Source: Candidimonas nitroreducens
GTDB lineage: Bacteria; Pseudomonadota; Gammaproteobacteria; Burkholderiales; Burkholderiaceae_B
Reading direction: 5' to 3'
Assembly (NCBI RefSeq): GCF_002209565.1
Contig: NZ_NJIH01000020.1
Coordinates: 1 to 64,000, forward strand
Length of the DNA stretch: 64,000 nucleotides
Shown: in pieces, positions 43,573-52,452 of the stretch
Layout: the number at the start of each line of letters is the position of its first letter
Position numbering within the stretch: position 1 is the stretch's first letter
Notes under the pieces: model-generated
What the model saw: the letters and a program-made list of their open reading frames with translations, nothing else
Database searches by the model: none
Told to the model about the DNA's origin: nothing
Translations under genes and position numbers: made by a program

Positions 43573-43755
43573 ATGGCTGTTCAACAAAACAAGAAAAGTC
43601 CGTCCAAGCGCGGCATGCATCGCTCGCACGATTTTCTGTCCAATCCGGCCACCGCTGTCGAACCGACCTCGGGCGAAATACACCTGCGCCATCACATCAG
43701 CCCCAACGGCATCTATCGTGGCCGCAAGGTCGTCAAGACCAAGAACGACGAGTAA
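43573..43755 (+). CDS. rpmF: Ribosomal protein bL32
   Basis: A 60-residue ribosomal protein starting [20 protein letters not shown]. Basic N-terminus, conserved [20 protein letters not shown] and the C-terminal [11 protein letters not shown], as in betaproteobacterial L32. The zinc Cys residues found in some bL32 are absent, the C-minus form. CAGGAG lies 6 bases before ATG. Part of the yceD-rpmF-plsX-fab operon. Confidence 0.97.
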   Translation: MAVQQNKKSPSKRGMHRSHDFLSNPATAVEPTSGEIHLRHHISPNGIYRGRKVVKTKNDE

Positions 43756-43815
43756 TCACGTCGCGAGCGCGGCCATAGTGTCCTTTTCGAGACACGGCAA
43801 CGGTACGCGCTTCCG

Positions 43816-44919
43816 ATGGCTACAACCGTGATTCGAATCGCTATCGATTGCATGGGTGGGGACATCGGCTTGCCGGTCACGATTCCGGCTGCGCGCCAGT
43901 TCGCGCAGCAGCATCCGGATACGCGTTTCCTGCTGGTCGGTGACGAGGCCCGCATACGCGCCATGCTCGACCAGCATGGCCGCGACAGCGGTGACTGGTG
44001 CCAGATACTGCCCGCGTCCGAAGTCGTCTTGATGGACGATTCGGTAGAGGTGGCGTTGCGCCGCAAGAAAGACTCGTCCATGCGGGTTGCCGCGCAGGCC
44101 GTCAAGGACGGGCTGGCCGACGCCTGCATATCCGCGGGCAATACCGGCGCCTGGATGGCCATCACCCGCTACGTGCTCAAGACGCTGGACGGCATCGACC
44201 GTCCGGCCATCGCCACTTCCATCCCGAACCAGACGGGCGGGGCGACCACCATGCTCGACCTGGGCGCCAATGTCGACTGCACGGCCGAGCATCTGCTGCA
44301 GTTCGCCATCATGGGCGCCGCCCTGGCCAAGACCGTCGACCGCCGCGAGCAGCCCACCATAGGGCTGCTGAACATCGGCGAAGAAGTCATCAAGGGCAAC
44401 GAAGTGGTCAAGCAGGCCGCCGAGCTGCTGCGCGCCAGCGGCCTGAACTTCTACGGCAACGTCGAAGGCGACGACATCTGCAAGGGCACTGTCGACGTGA
44501 TCGTCTGCGACGGCTTCGTGGGCAATGTGGTGCTCAAGTCGCTCGAAGGGCTGGCCCGCATGGTTGCCAACATGATGCGCCAGGAATTCAAGCGCGACCC
44601 CTTGTCGCTGGTGGCCGGGGCGCTGGCGACGCCGGTGCTCAACCGCTTCCGCGACAAAGTAGACAATCGCCGCTACAACGGCGCGGCGCTGCTGGGCCTG
44701 CGTGGCATTGTGATCAAGAGCCACGGTTCGGCCGATGTCTACGCTTTCGGCTGCGCCCTGAAGCGCGCCCACGAGGCGGTGCAGAATGGCCTGCTTTCGG
44801 GCACCACCAGCGCCATCGGCCATCTGCGCCAGAGCCTGCAGGACGCCGCGGATCAGTCCGCTGCGCTGTCCGGCACTGCCGGGCTGGCGCAATCCCCCGT
44901 GCCCCGGGTGGGCACCTGA
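43816..44919 (+). CDS. plsX: Phosphate acyltransferase PlsX
   Basis: A 367-residue peripheral membrane enzyme making acyl phosphate from acyl-ACP for phospholipid synthesis. It starts [20 protein letters not shown] (DCMGGD signature). [20 protein letters not shown] and [14 protein letters not shown] are the conserved blocks. The C-terminal [20 protein letters not shown] is typical. It precedes fabH as in most bacteria. Confidence 0.96.
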   Translation: MATTVIRIAIDCMGGDIGLPVTIPAARQFAQQHPDTRFLLVGDEARIRAMLDQHGRDSGDWCQILPASEVVLMDDSVEVALRRKKDSSMRVAAQAVKDGLADACISAGNTGAWMAITRYVLKTLDGIDRPAIATSIPNQTGGATTMLDLGANVDCTAEHLLQFAIMGAALAKTVDRREQPTIGLLNIGEEVIKGNEVVKQAAELLRASGLNFYGNVEGDDICKGTVDVIVCDGFVGNVVLKSLEGLARMVANMMRQEFKRDPLSLVAGALATPVLNRFRDKVDNRRYNGAALLGLRGIVIKSHGSADVYAFGCALKRAHEAVQNGLLSGTTSAIGHLRQSLQDAADQSAALSGTAGLAQSPVPRVGT

Positions 44920-45057
44920 CATGCAACAATCCCTACGTTCGCTGCCTGCGTGCCGCCCCGATACACCGGGTGCGGCGCGGGCGGCAGCAACTGCGCCGTA
45001 TCCGGGCTTTTCCATTTTGCTCCGGGCGCGCGTGCGCAAGCCGACATGAGACCGCAC

Positions 45058-46032
45058 ATGCCCTATGCCAAGATAACGGGATCGGGGGGCTGCCTGCCGC
45101 CCCGCATCGTGTCCAATGACGAACTGGCCGCGGAACTGGCCAGCCGGGGCGTACAGACCTCGGACGAGTGGATCGTCGAGCGCACCGGGATCCGCCAGCG
45201 CCACATCGCCGCCCCCGGCGTCAAGACCAGCGCGCTGGCCACCGAGGCCGCGCGCCTGGCCATGCAGGACGCCGGCGTGCAGCCCGGCGACGTCGACCTG
45301 ATCGTGCTGGCCACGTCCACCCCCGATTTCGTGTTTCCGAGCACGGCCTGCCTGGTGCAGGCCAACCTGGGCATCAAGGGTGGTGCAGCCTTCGATGTGC
45401 AGGCGGTGTGCAGCGGTTTCGTCTATGCCCTGGCCACGGCCGAGGCCCTGATACGCGTCGGCCGGGCGCGCACGGCCCTGGTGATCGGTGCCGAGGTCTT
45501 CTCCAGTATCCTCGACTGGAACGACCGCGGTACTTGCGTGCTGTTCGGCGACGGCGCCGGCGCGGTGGTGCTGCAGGCCAGCGACGAGCCGGGCATAATG
45601 GCCGCCCAGCTCAATGCCGATGGCAGCCAGATGAAGATACTGAGCGCCGCGGGCAATGTATCGCACGGCAAGGTGGAAGGCGACCCCTTCCTGCGCATGG
45701 ACGGGCAGGCAGTGTTCAAGCTGGCGGTCACGTCTTTGGCGCAATCGGCGCGCGACGTATGCGCGCAGGGCGGGGTGGCGCTGTCCGACCTGGACTGGAT
45801 GATTCCGCACCAGGCCAATGTACGCATCCTCAATTTCCTGAGCCGCAAGCTGGGCATCCCCACCGAGAAAGTCGTGGTTACCCTGGACAAGCACGCCAAT
45901 ACCTCGGCTGCCAGCGTACCGCTGGCGCTGGATGCGGCGCGCCGCGACGGCCGCGTGCGCAGCGGCGACCTGGTGCTGATGCAAGGCGTGGGCGGCGGCT
46001 TCACCTGGGGCTCGGTGCTGGCCCGCATGTAG
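45058..46032 (+). CDS. fabH: Beta-ketoacyl-ACP synthase III
   Basis: A 324-residue initiating condensing enzyme joining acetyl-CoA and malonyl-ACP. Cys118 ([12 protein letters not shown]), His in [10 protein letters not shown] and Asn in [11 protein letters not shown] form the triad. The start at [10 protein letters not shown] (45058) fits the family; an in-frame ATG at 45046 is also possible, and neither has a strong Shine-Dalgarno. Within the operon plsX-fabH-fabD-fabG-acpP-fabF. Confidence 0.95.
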   Translation: MPYAKITGSGGCLPPRIVSNDELAAELASRGVQTSDEWIVERTGIRQRHIAAPGVKTSALATEAARLAMQDAGVQPGDVDLIVLATSTPDFVFPSTACLVQANLGIKGGAAFDVQAVCSGFVYALATAEALIRVGRARTALVIGAEVFSSILDWNDRGTCVLFGDGAGAVVLQASDEPGIMAAQLNADGSQMKILSAAGNVSHGKVEGDPFLRMDGQAVFKLAVTSLAQSARDVCAQGGVALSDLDWMIPHQANVRILNFLSRKLGIPTEKVVVTLDKHANTSAASVPLALDAARRDGRVRSGDLVLMQGVGGGFTWGSVLARM

Positions 46033-46147
46033 AATGGCAAGCCTGGCGCGGCGCAGGGGCGGCCGCGCGGGCGCTGCAGGTCTGCGCCGCCGTGCCGGAC
46101 ACGATATCAATATATAAGTGAACCGCCCCCCAACGGAACGCTACGCT

Positions 46148-47080
46148 ATGAAAATCGCCTTCGTCTTCCCCGGGCAGGGTTCGCAGTCGGTCGGCATGCT
46201 CGACGCCTGGGCCGGCAACGAAGCCGTCGCCGGGGTGCTGGATCGCGCTTCGGCGGCTCTGGGACAGGATCTCGGCGCCCTGATCGCCCAGGGGCCGGCC
46301 GAGCAGCTCAACCTCACCACCAATACGCAGCCGGCGATGCTGGCCAGCGCCATGGCCGTCTACGAGGCCTGGATCGCGGCCGGCGGCCCGGCCCCGGAAG
46401 TGCTGGCCGGCCACAGCCTGGGCGAATACTCGGCCCTGACCGCGGCCGGCTCGCTGCGCCTGGAAGACGCCGTGTCGCTGGTGCGCGTGCGCGCCGACGC
46501 CATGCAGGCGGCGGTACCGGTGGGCACGGGTGGCATGGCCGCGGTGCTGGGCCTGGACGATGCCGCCGTGCTGGCGGCCTGCGCCGAGGCGGCGCAGGGC
46601 GAAGTGGTCGAAGCCGTGAATTTCAATGCGCCTGCGCAGGTGGTCATCGCCGGCCACAAGGCGGCGGTCGAGCGCGCCTGCGAACTATGCCGCGCCGCCG
46701 GCGCCAAGCGCGCCCTGGTGCTGCCCGTGTCGGCGCCGTTCCATTCGCGGCTGCTGGAGCCCGCCGCGGCCGTATTGCAGCGCGCGCTGCAGGGCATCGA
46801 GGTCGCCGCGCCGCGCGTTCCCCTGATCAATAACGTCGATGTGGCCAGTCCGGCCGAGCCCGCCGCCATCAAGGACGCGCTGGTGCGCCAGGCCTGGCAC
46901 CCGGTGCGCTGGGTCGAGGTGATCCAGGCCATGAAGGCCCGCGGCGTCACGCACGTGGTCGAATGCGGCCCGGGCAAGGTGCTCAATGGCCTGACCAAGC
47001 GCATAGACCGCGACCTGACGGGCCTGGCGATCAGCGACCCGGCTTCCCTGCAGGCGGCTTTGGAAACTTTACGAGGATAA
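46148..47080 (+). CDS. fabD: Malonyl-CoA-ACP transacylase
   Basis: A 310-residue transacylase loading malonate on ACP. N-terminal FVFPGQGSQSVGML, nucleophile Ser90 in LAGHSLGEYSALTAAG, the Arg in VRVRADAMQAAVPVGTGGM, and His in VSAPFHSRLLEPAA. The start at 46148 is chosen over an upstream GTG at 46118 because MKIAFVFPGQ is the family N-terminus. Four bases before fabG. Confidence 0.96.
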   Translation: MKIAFVFPGQGSQSVGMLDAWAGNEAVAGVLDRASAALGQDLGALIAQGPAEQLNLTTNTQPAMLASAMAVYEAWIAAGGPAPEVLAGHSLGEYSALTAAGSLRLEDAVSLVRVRADAMQAAVPVGTGGMAAVLGLDDAAVLAACAEAAQGEVVEAVNFNAPAQVVIAGHKAAVERACELCRAAGAKRALVLPVSAPFHSRLLEPAAAVLQRALQGIEVAAPRVPLINNVDVASPAEPAAIKDALVRQAWHPVRWVEVIQAMKARGVTHVVECGPGKVLNGLTKRIDRDLTGLAISDPASLQAALETLRG

Positions 47081-47084
47081 GGCC

Positions 47085-47828
47085 ATGCACGACGAACAAC
47101 TCGAGGGCAAGCTGGCCCTGGTCACCGGAGCCACCCGCGGCATAGGCAAGGCCATCGCGCTGGAACTCGCCGCGCGCGGCGCGCGGGTGGTGGGCACCGC
47201 CACGTCTGCCGAGGGCGCCGAATCGATATCCGAAATGCTGGCCGCCTCGGGCGGGCGCGGCGTGGTGCTCAACGTCAATGACGCGGCTGCCTGCGACCGG
47301 CTGGTGGCCGAGCTGGCGCAAGACGGCGCCGGCCCGCAGATCCTGGTCAACAACGCCGGCATCACGCGCGACAACCTGGCCATGCGCCTGAAGGACGACG
47401 ACTGGAACGCGGTGCTCGAGACCAATCTGACGGCGGTCTTCCGCCTGTCGCGCGCGGTCATGAAGCCGATGATGAAGGCCCGCTGGGGGCGCATCATCTG
47501 CATCACCTCGGTGATCGGCTCCAGCGGCAACCCGGGCCAGGCCAATTACGCCGCGGCCAAGGCCGGCGTGGCCGGCATGGTGCGGGCGCTGGCGCGCGAA
47601 CTGGGCAGCCGCAACATCACGGTCAATTGCGTGGCGCCCGGCTTCATCGAAACCGACATGACGCGCGCGCTGAACGAGACGCAGACGGCGGCCATCCTGG
47701 CGCAGATCCCGCTGGGACGCCTGGGTTCGGCCGCCGACGTGGCGCAGGCCGTGGCCTTCCTGGCCGGCCCGCAGGCCGCCTACATCACCGGCACCACGGT
47801 GCACGTCAATGGCGGGATGTACATGTAA
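47085..47828 (+). CDS. fabG: 3-oxoacyl-ACP reductase
   Basis: A 247-residue short-chain dehydrogenase reducing 3-oxoacyl-ACP with NADPH. Cofactor loop TGATRGIGKAIALELA, NNAGITRDNLAMRLKDDDW typical of FabG, catalytic Ser-Tyr-Lys in TSVIGSSGNPGQANYAAAKA, and C-terminal GTTVHVNGGMYM. Tight spacing behind fabD shows coupling. Confidence 0.96.
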   Translation: MHDEQLEGKLALVTGATRGIGKAIALELAARGARVVGTATSAEGAESISEMLAASGGRGVVLNVNDAAACDRLVAELAQDGAGPQILVNNAGITRDNLAMRLKDDDWNAVLETNLTAVFRLSRAVMKPMMKARWGRIICITSVIGSSGNPGQANYAAAKAGVAGMVRALARELGSRNITVNCVAPGFIETDMTRALNETQTAAILAQIPLGRLGSAADVAQAVAFLAGPQAAYITGTTVHVNGGMYM

Positions 47829-47944
47829 GACATGCGGCGGCGCTGGCGTCCTGGATGCCAGCGCCGCCGCGCAACGGCTGCAGCTTGCAAGCGGCAGCGG
47901 CCGGATATGGACGGGACGGGGTAAAATTCGTCCCAAAGGGGTGG

Positions 47945-48007
47945 TTCCGGGTGGACGGCGGGCCTTATCGGCGCCCGCGGCGGGCAAGCCCGGAGTGCCG
48001 TTTTTTT
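47945..48007 (+). terminator. Possible terminator between fabG and acpP
   Basis: A GC-rich stretch able to fold (GGGCAAGCCC and outer CGGC...GCCG) runs straight into seven T at 48001-48007. It would separate fabG from the highly expressed acpP, which then has its own promoter: TATAAT lies at 48043-48048, with no good -35 by eye. Confidence 0.5.
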
Positions 48008-48079
48008 ATCTAGGCCAACAACTATAAATTTTTGCGTTTGGCTATAATTCGCGGGAATTTTCCCCATTTGGAGAACTGC

Positions 48080-48319
48080 ATGGAAAGCATCGAACAGCGC
48101 GTCAAGAAGATCGTCGCTGAACAACTTGGCGTGAACGAAGCCGAGATCAAAAACGAGTCTTCCTTCCTTGACGACCTCGGTGCCGATTCGCTCGATATGG
48201 TCGAGCTCGTGATGGCACTCGAAGACGAATTCGAAACCGAGATTCCCGATGAAGAGGCCGAAAAGATCACGACGGTGCAGCAGGCTGTCGACTACATCTC
48301 GTCGCATAGCAAGCAGTAA
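48080..48319 (+). CDS. acpP: Acyl carrier protein
   Basis: A 79-residue acidic carrier. Phosphopantetheine Ser37 lies in the canonical [18 protein letters not shown] precedes ATG. It carries growing acyl chains for the Fab enzymes encoded around it and for LpxA/PlsX. Separated by about 250 bases from fabG and 150 from fabF, with its own promoter-like element. Confidence 0.97.
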   Translation: MESIEQRVKKIVAEQLGVNEAEIKNESSFLDDLGADSLDMVELVMALEDEFETEIPDEEAEKITTVQQAVDYISSHSKQ

Positions 48320-48466
48320 GTCTAATAAATTCGTGGCGCGGGCCCGGTGGTCGACCGGGCCTCACCGGGGCGGTTTCCGGAGAATATGTCTGTCGCTGCA
48401 CCGCGCCTTGCGCGGGCGGCCGCATATTCGCTGCGAACCGCCTTGGTCTTTCAAGAGGAGTCATAC

Positions 48467-49696
48467 GTGAAGCGACGCGTCGTCATTACCGGCCTGGGCA
48501 TCGTATCCCCGGTCGGAAACGATATCGATAGCGCCTGGGACAACATCGTCAATGGCCGTTCGGGCATCCGGCGCATTTCGCGTTTCGATCCTTCGGCACT
48601 CACTTCCCACATCGCGGGTGAAGTCCGGGATTTCGACATCACGCAGATCATTTCCGCCAAAGAAGCCAAGCAGATGGATACCTTCATCCATTACGGCCTG
48701 GCGGCGGGCAAGCAGGCCTGGCATGACTCCGGCCTCGAAGTCACGGAAGCCAACGCCGATCGCATCGGCGTCATCGTGGGCTCAGGCATAGGCGGCCTGC
48801 CGCGCATCGAAGATACGCAGGTCGAATATCTGGAACGCGGCCCGCGCCGCATTTCGCCGTTTTTCGTACCGGGCTCCCTGATCAACCTGGCGGCGGGGCA
48901 GTTGTCCATCCAGCTGGGCCTGAAGGGCCCCAGCTACGCGGTGGTCTCGGCCTGCACCACGGGCCTGCATTCCATAGGCGATGCGGCCCGCCTCATCGAA
49001 TACGGCGACGCCGACGTCATGCTGGCGGGGGGCACCGAATCCACGGTTTCGCCGCTGGGCATCGGCGGCTTTGCCGCCATGCGCGCCCTGTCCACACGCA
49101 ACGACGATCCGGCCACCGCCTCGCGCCCCTGGGATCGCGACCGCGACGGCTTCGTGCTGGGCGAGGGCGCCGGGGTGCTGGTGCTCGAAGAATACGAACA
49201 CGCGCGCAAGCGCGGCGCCCGCATCTATGCCGAATTCGCCGGCTTCGGCATGAGCTCCGACGCCCACCACATCACCGCGCCCGACCGCGAGGGGCCGCGC
49301 CATGGCATTCTCAACGCCTTGCGCAACGGTGGGGTCAATGCCGACCAGGTCAGCTACGTCAATGCGCACGGCACCTCTACGCCGCTGGGCGACAAGAATG
49401 AAAGCGAAGCGCTCAAGCTCGCCTTCGGCGAACACGCCTACAAGCTGGTGGTCAATTCCACCAAGTCCATGACCGGACACCTGCTGGGCGCGGCGGGCGG
49501 CATCGAAGCGGTTTTCACTACCCTGGCTATCCATCACCAGATTTCGCCTCCGACCATCAACATCTTCAACCAGGATCCAGAGTGCGATCTGGACTACTGC
49601 GCCAACCAGGCGCGCGACCTGAAGATCGACGTGGCATTGTCGAATTCCTTCGGCTTTGGCGGAACCAACGGGTCGATGGTGGTTCGGCGGTTCTGA
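48467..49696 (+). CDS. fabF: Beta-ketoacyl-ACP synthase II
   Basis: A 409-residue elongating condensing enzyme. GTG start at 48467 with AAGAGGAG upstream, giving the family N-terminus KRRVVITGLGIVSPVGNDID. Cys in VVSACTTGLHSIGDA, His in YVNAHGTSTPLGD and His in STKSMTGHLLGAAGG form the triad. C-terminus SNSFGFGGTNGSMVVRRF. Followed at once by the ygfX-like gene, so envelope stress genes may be partly cotranscribed with fatty acid synthesis. Confidence 0.96.
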   Translation: MKRRVVITGLGIVSPVGNDIDSAWDNIVNGRSGIRRISRFDPSALTSHIAGEVRDFDITQIISAKEAKQMDTFIHYGLAAGKQAWHDSGLEVTEANADRIGVIVGSGIGGLPRIEDTQVEYLERGPRRISPFFVPGSLINLAAGQLSIQLGLKGPSYAVVSACTTGLHSIGDAARLIEYGDADVMLAGGTESTVSPLGIGGFAAMRALSTRNDDPATASRPWDRDRDGFVLGEGAGVLVLEEYEHARKRGARIYAEFAGFGMSSDAHHITAPDREGPRHGILNALRNGGVNADQVSYVNAHGTSTPLGDKNESEALKLAFGEHAYKLVVNSTKSMTGHLLGAAGGIEAVFTTLAIHHQISPPTINIFNQDPECDLDYCANQARDLKIDVALSNSFGFGGTNGSMVVRRF

Positions 49697-49710
49697 GGCC
49701 GAACCGCACC

Positions 49711-50268
49711 GTGGCCCGTACCGTGCGATGGCCGTTGCGACGCCCGCTCTGGGCGACGTTGGGCGCTGCGGGCGTGGGCGCGGCGGCTTTCGCGTCGGTC
49801 GGGCTGGCCTGCGGGCCGCAGGCGGCCGCCTGCCTGCTGGTGCCGACGGCCGCCTGGCTAGGCCTGCGCCGGCCTTGGCGCAGCCCCTGGCAGCGGGCTC
49901 ATCTGGAACTGCACCCGGTACACGGCTGGATGCTGCAACGCGGTAACGAGCGGCGCCGGCTACGGCTGGTGCTCGCCTGGCCGTCCAGCGGCTGGCTGAC
50001 CTTGCGCTTCGCATCCGCGGCGCCGGCCGACTCACATGAATCCGCGAGCAAACAAGGGCGGGGCGCCAAACCGCGGGCGGCGGCTGCAACAGGGCGAGGC
50101 GGCGCAATTTCCCCATCTCTCGATTGCGGATCCGGCTCAAAGGAAAACATGCTTGATCTGACCGTTTGGAAACCTGCCTTGCCGGCCGACGATTGGCGCC
50201 GTTTGCGCCTGTCGCTCGTCTGCCTGCCGGCGCAGCCGGCAGCATGGGCCGAGGGCGGCGCCTCATGA
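49711..50268 (+). CDS. YgfX/CptA-like membrane protein
   Basis: A 185-residue protein from a GTG 14 bases after fabF. Two hydrophobic segments near the N-terminus (LWATLGAAGVGAAAFASVGL, then ACLLVPTAAWLGL) are followed by a soluble region and a C-terminal PALPADDWRRLRLSLVCLP block, the ending typical of YgfX (DUF1434). In E. coli YgfX is the toxin-like partner of SdhE and affects FtsZ/MreB. Here its stop overlaps the rpoE start (ATGA), so it may belong to the sigma-E operon. A low-complexity insert (about residues 110-140) is unusual. Confidence 0.6.
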   Translation: MARTVRWPLRRPLWATLGAAGVGAAAFASVGLACGPQAAACLLVPTAAWLGLRRPWRSPWQRAHLELHPVHGWMLQRGNERRRLRLVLAWPSSGWLTLRFASAAPADSHESASKQGRGAKPRAAAATGRGGAISPSLDCGSGSKENMLDLTVWKPALPADDWRRLRLSLVCLPAQPAAWAEGGAS

Positions 50269-50864
50269 GCGAGCGCGACGTGGATGCCGAACTGGTCGAG
50301 CGCGTGCGCCGTGGCGACAAGCGGGCCTTCGATCTGCTGGTGCTGAAGTACCAGCGCAAGATCATGCGCCTGCTGTCGCGCATGATACGCGAGCCCGGCG
50401 AGGTCGAAGACGTCGCCCAGGAGGCTTTCATCAAGGCCTACCGGGCCTTGCCGCAATTCCGCGGCGACAGCGCTTTTTATACCTGGCTGTACCGTATCGC
50501 CATCAATACGGCGCGCAACTGGCAGGCCGCCAATGGCCGCCGGCCCAGCGCGCCCAGCGTAATTGAAACCGAAGATGGTGAAACTTTTAGCCAAATCGAC
50601 AACCTAACCGATATCAGTACGCCGGAATCCATGATGGCAAGCCGCCAGATCGTCGACACGGTCAATGCGGCCATCGACGCCTTGCCCGAGGAATTGCGTA
50701 CGGCTATCGTGTTACGAGAAATTGAAGGCATGAGCTACGAAGATATCGCCCAGAGCATGGACTGTCCCATCGGGACGGTGCGTTCGCGCATTTTCCGTGC
50801 CCGCGAGGCCATCGCAGCCCAATTGCGTCCCGTTCTGGGTAACGATGCCGAACGTCGCTGGTAA
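50265..50864 (+). CDS. rpoE: Extracytoplasmic-function sigma factor RpoE (AlgU/SigE)
   Basis: A 199-residue ECF sigma factor of the ECF02 type. Region 2 shows AFDLLVLKYQRKIMRLLSRM and VAQEAFIKAYRALPQFRGDS, followed by YTWLYRIAINTARNW. Region 4 shows LPEELRTAIVLREIEGMSYE and GTVRSRIFRAREAI. It directs genes for outer-membrane and periplasmic stress. The operon rpoE-rseA-rseB-mucD lacks rseC. Its start overlaps the upstream stop. Confidence 0.96.
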   Translation: MSERDVDAELVERVRRGDKRAFDLLVLKYQRKIMRLLSRMIREPGEVEDVAQEAFIKAYRALPQFRGDSAFYTWLYRIAINTARNWQAANGRRPSAPSVIETEDGETFSQIDNLTDISTPESMMASRQIVDTVNAAIDALPEELRTAIVLREIEGMSYEDIAQSMDCPIGTVRSRIFRAREAIAAQLRPVLGNDAERRW

Positions 50865-50874
50865 GGAGATGAAC

Positions 50875-51378
50875 ATGCAAATCGCGGCTAAAACCATACG
50901 GGACGAAGAGCAGCTTTCCTGGGAATCGTCGGTTTCAGTGTGGATGGACGGTGAAGGCGGCGAGATCCGCCCCGAAGATCTGGATTCCCCCTATGGCCGC
51001 CAGGTCTGGGACACTTACCATCTGATCGGCGATGTGCTGCGCAGCGAAGAGCTGGCGGTCAAGCCCACCGATCTGTTCTACGCGCGCCTGTCCAAGGCGC
51101 TGGACGCCGAGCCTGCCATCGTGGCGCCGCAGCGCCGCCGTTACACGCCTGTGCGGCTGGGCTTGTCCGGGCTGGCGGTGGCCGCCGCAGTGGCCTCCGT
51201 GGCCTGGGTGGCGCTGCCGTATTTCAGCGGCGGGGCGGCGCAGCCGGCGGTTTCGGCCCCGGTCGTGGCCAGCGCCGGCGATGACGCCAGCCTGCGCGAC
51301 TACCTGGCGGCCCACAGCCAGATAGCCGGTGTCGGCCCGGTGCGCCAGGTTTCCTTCGACGCCGGGGACGCCCGCTAA
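50875..51378 (+). CDS. rseA: Anti-sigma-E factor RseA (MucA)
   Basis: A 167-residue inner-membrane anti-sigma factor. The N-terminal domain ESSVSVWMDGEGGEIRPEDL and WDTYHLIGDVLRSEEL binds sigma-E. One membrane helix lies near residues 100-117 (LGLSGLAVAAAVASVAWVAL). The C-terminal periplasmic part is short (about 50 residues) and ends YLAAHSQIAGVGPVRQVSF. AAGGAG at 50863-50868 sits 6 bases before ATG 50875, which is therefore preferred to the Met at 50869. Site-1 cleavage sequence not identifiable by eye. Confidence 0.92.
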   Translation: MQIAAKTIRDEEQLSWESSVSVWMDGEGGEIRPEDLDSPYGRQVWDTYHLIGDVLRSEELAVKPTDLFYARLSKALDAEPAIVAPQRRRYTPVRLGLSGLAVAAAVASVAWVALPYFSGGAAQPAVSAPVVASAGDDASLRDYLAAHSQIAGVGPVRQVSFDAGDAR

Positions 51379-52436
51379 TGACGGACGCGGCTTACCTTCA
51401 GCCCGGCGCCACGCGGCGTACGCCCCAGGCCGCGGCCGGGCGCCATTGCCTGCCGCTGCTGTTGCTGGCGCTGGCCGGCGCACTGGCCGGGCCCTGCGCC
51501 GCGGCCGCCGAGCCGGGCGGCGATTCCGATTCCATCATCGCCGTGCTGCAGAAGGTGCAGGATGCGGCGCGATCCACCGACTATGCCGGCGTGTTCACCT
51601 ACCAGGAAGGCGCGCAGCTGCAGTCCACTAGGGTGGTGCACTTGGTCGACGGCACCGGCGAGCGCGAGCTGCTCGATACGCTGGACGGCCCGCCGCGCGA
51701 GTTCATCCGGCACAACGAGCAGGTGCAGTACCTGATCCCCGAGAAAAAACTCATCGTCATGCTGCCGCGCCGCGCCGACCAGTTTCCCGGCGTGCTGCTG
51801 GGCGACGGCAAATCGATCCCGGCCAACTACACCTTGACGCGAGAGGGCCACGAGGCCCGCGTGGCGGGCCGCGAGTGCCACATGCTCGAGCTGCGCCCCC
51901 GGGATGCGGCGCGCTATGGCTACAGGCTGTGCACCGATGCGACCACCAGCCTGTTGCTCAAGGCCCAGACACTGAGCCCGCAGCGCACCGTCATCGACCA
52001 GGTCTCTTTTACTTCGCTGCGCGTCGGCCACGGCATCTCGGCCGACGAATTGAATTCACGCTGGAAGACCCAGGGCTGGCAGGTGCATCGCGCCTCGGTG
52101 CAGCCCGTGGATCTGTCCAAGCAGGGCTGGCGCATCCCCGCGCCGCCCGGGTTTCAGGCCATCACCCAGGTCACGCGTTCCATGCGGGCGGGCCGGCAGG
52201 TCAGCCAATTGGTGCTGTCCGACGGGTTGGCGGCCATTTCGGTGTTCATCGAGCCCACGGGCTCCGCGCACGACGCGGTTCCGCCCAAAGGGGCCGTGCA
52301 CAAGGGAGCAATGAATATTTTTGGCACGAGAATCGGCGACCATTGGCTTACCGCCATAGGCGAAGTTCCGGTAGATACCCTGCGGGGCATCGCCCAGAGC
52401 ACCGAATACGTGCCGTTGATTGCTCCTCAACCTTGA
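51378..52436 (+). CDS. rseB: Sigma-E regulatory protein RseB (MucB)
   Basis: A 352-residue periplasmic protein with a signal peptide (hydrophobic LPLLLLALAGALAG, cleavage near AAA-EPG). The MucB/RseB fold is shown by DYAGVFTYQEG, GERELLDTLDGPPREFIRHN and EKKLIVMLPRR. It protects RseA from DegS and senses lipopolysaccharide. Its ATG overlaps the rseA stop (TAATG). Length slightly above E. coli RseB (318), partly from the long N-terminal region. Confidence 0.93.
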   Translation: MTDAAYLQPGATRRTPQAAAGRHCLPLLLLALAGALAGPCAAAAEPGGDSDSIIAVLQKVQDAARSTDYAGVFTYQEGAQLQSTRVVHLVDGTGERELLDTLDGPPREFIRHNEQVQYLIPEKKLIVMLPRRADQFPGVLLGDGKSIPANYTLTREGHEARVAGRECHMLELRPRDAARYGYRLCTDATTSLLLKAQTLSPQRTVIDQVSFTSLRVGHGISADELNSRWKTQGWQVHRASVQPVDLSKQGWRIPAPPGFQAITQVTRSMRAGRQVSQLVLSDGLAAISVFIEPTGSAHDAVPPKGAVHKGAMNIFGTRIGDHWLTAIGEVPVDTLRGIAQSTEYVPLIAPQP

Positions 52437-52452
52437 TAGTCAAAGGAGTCTT

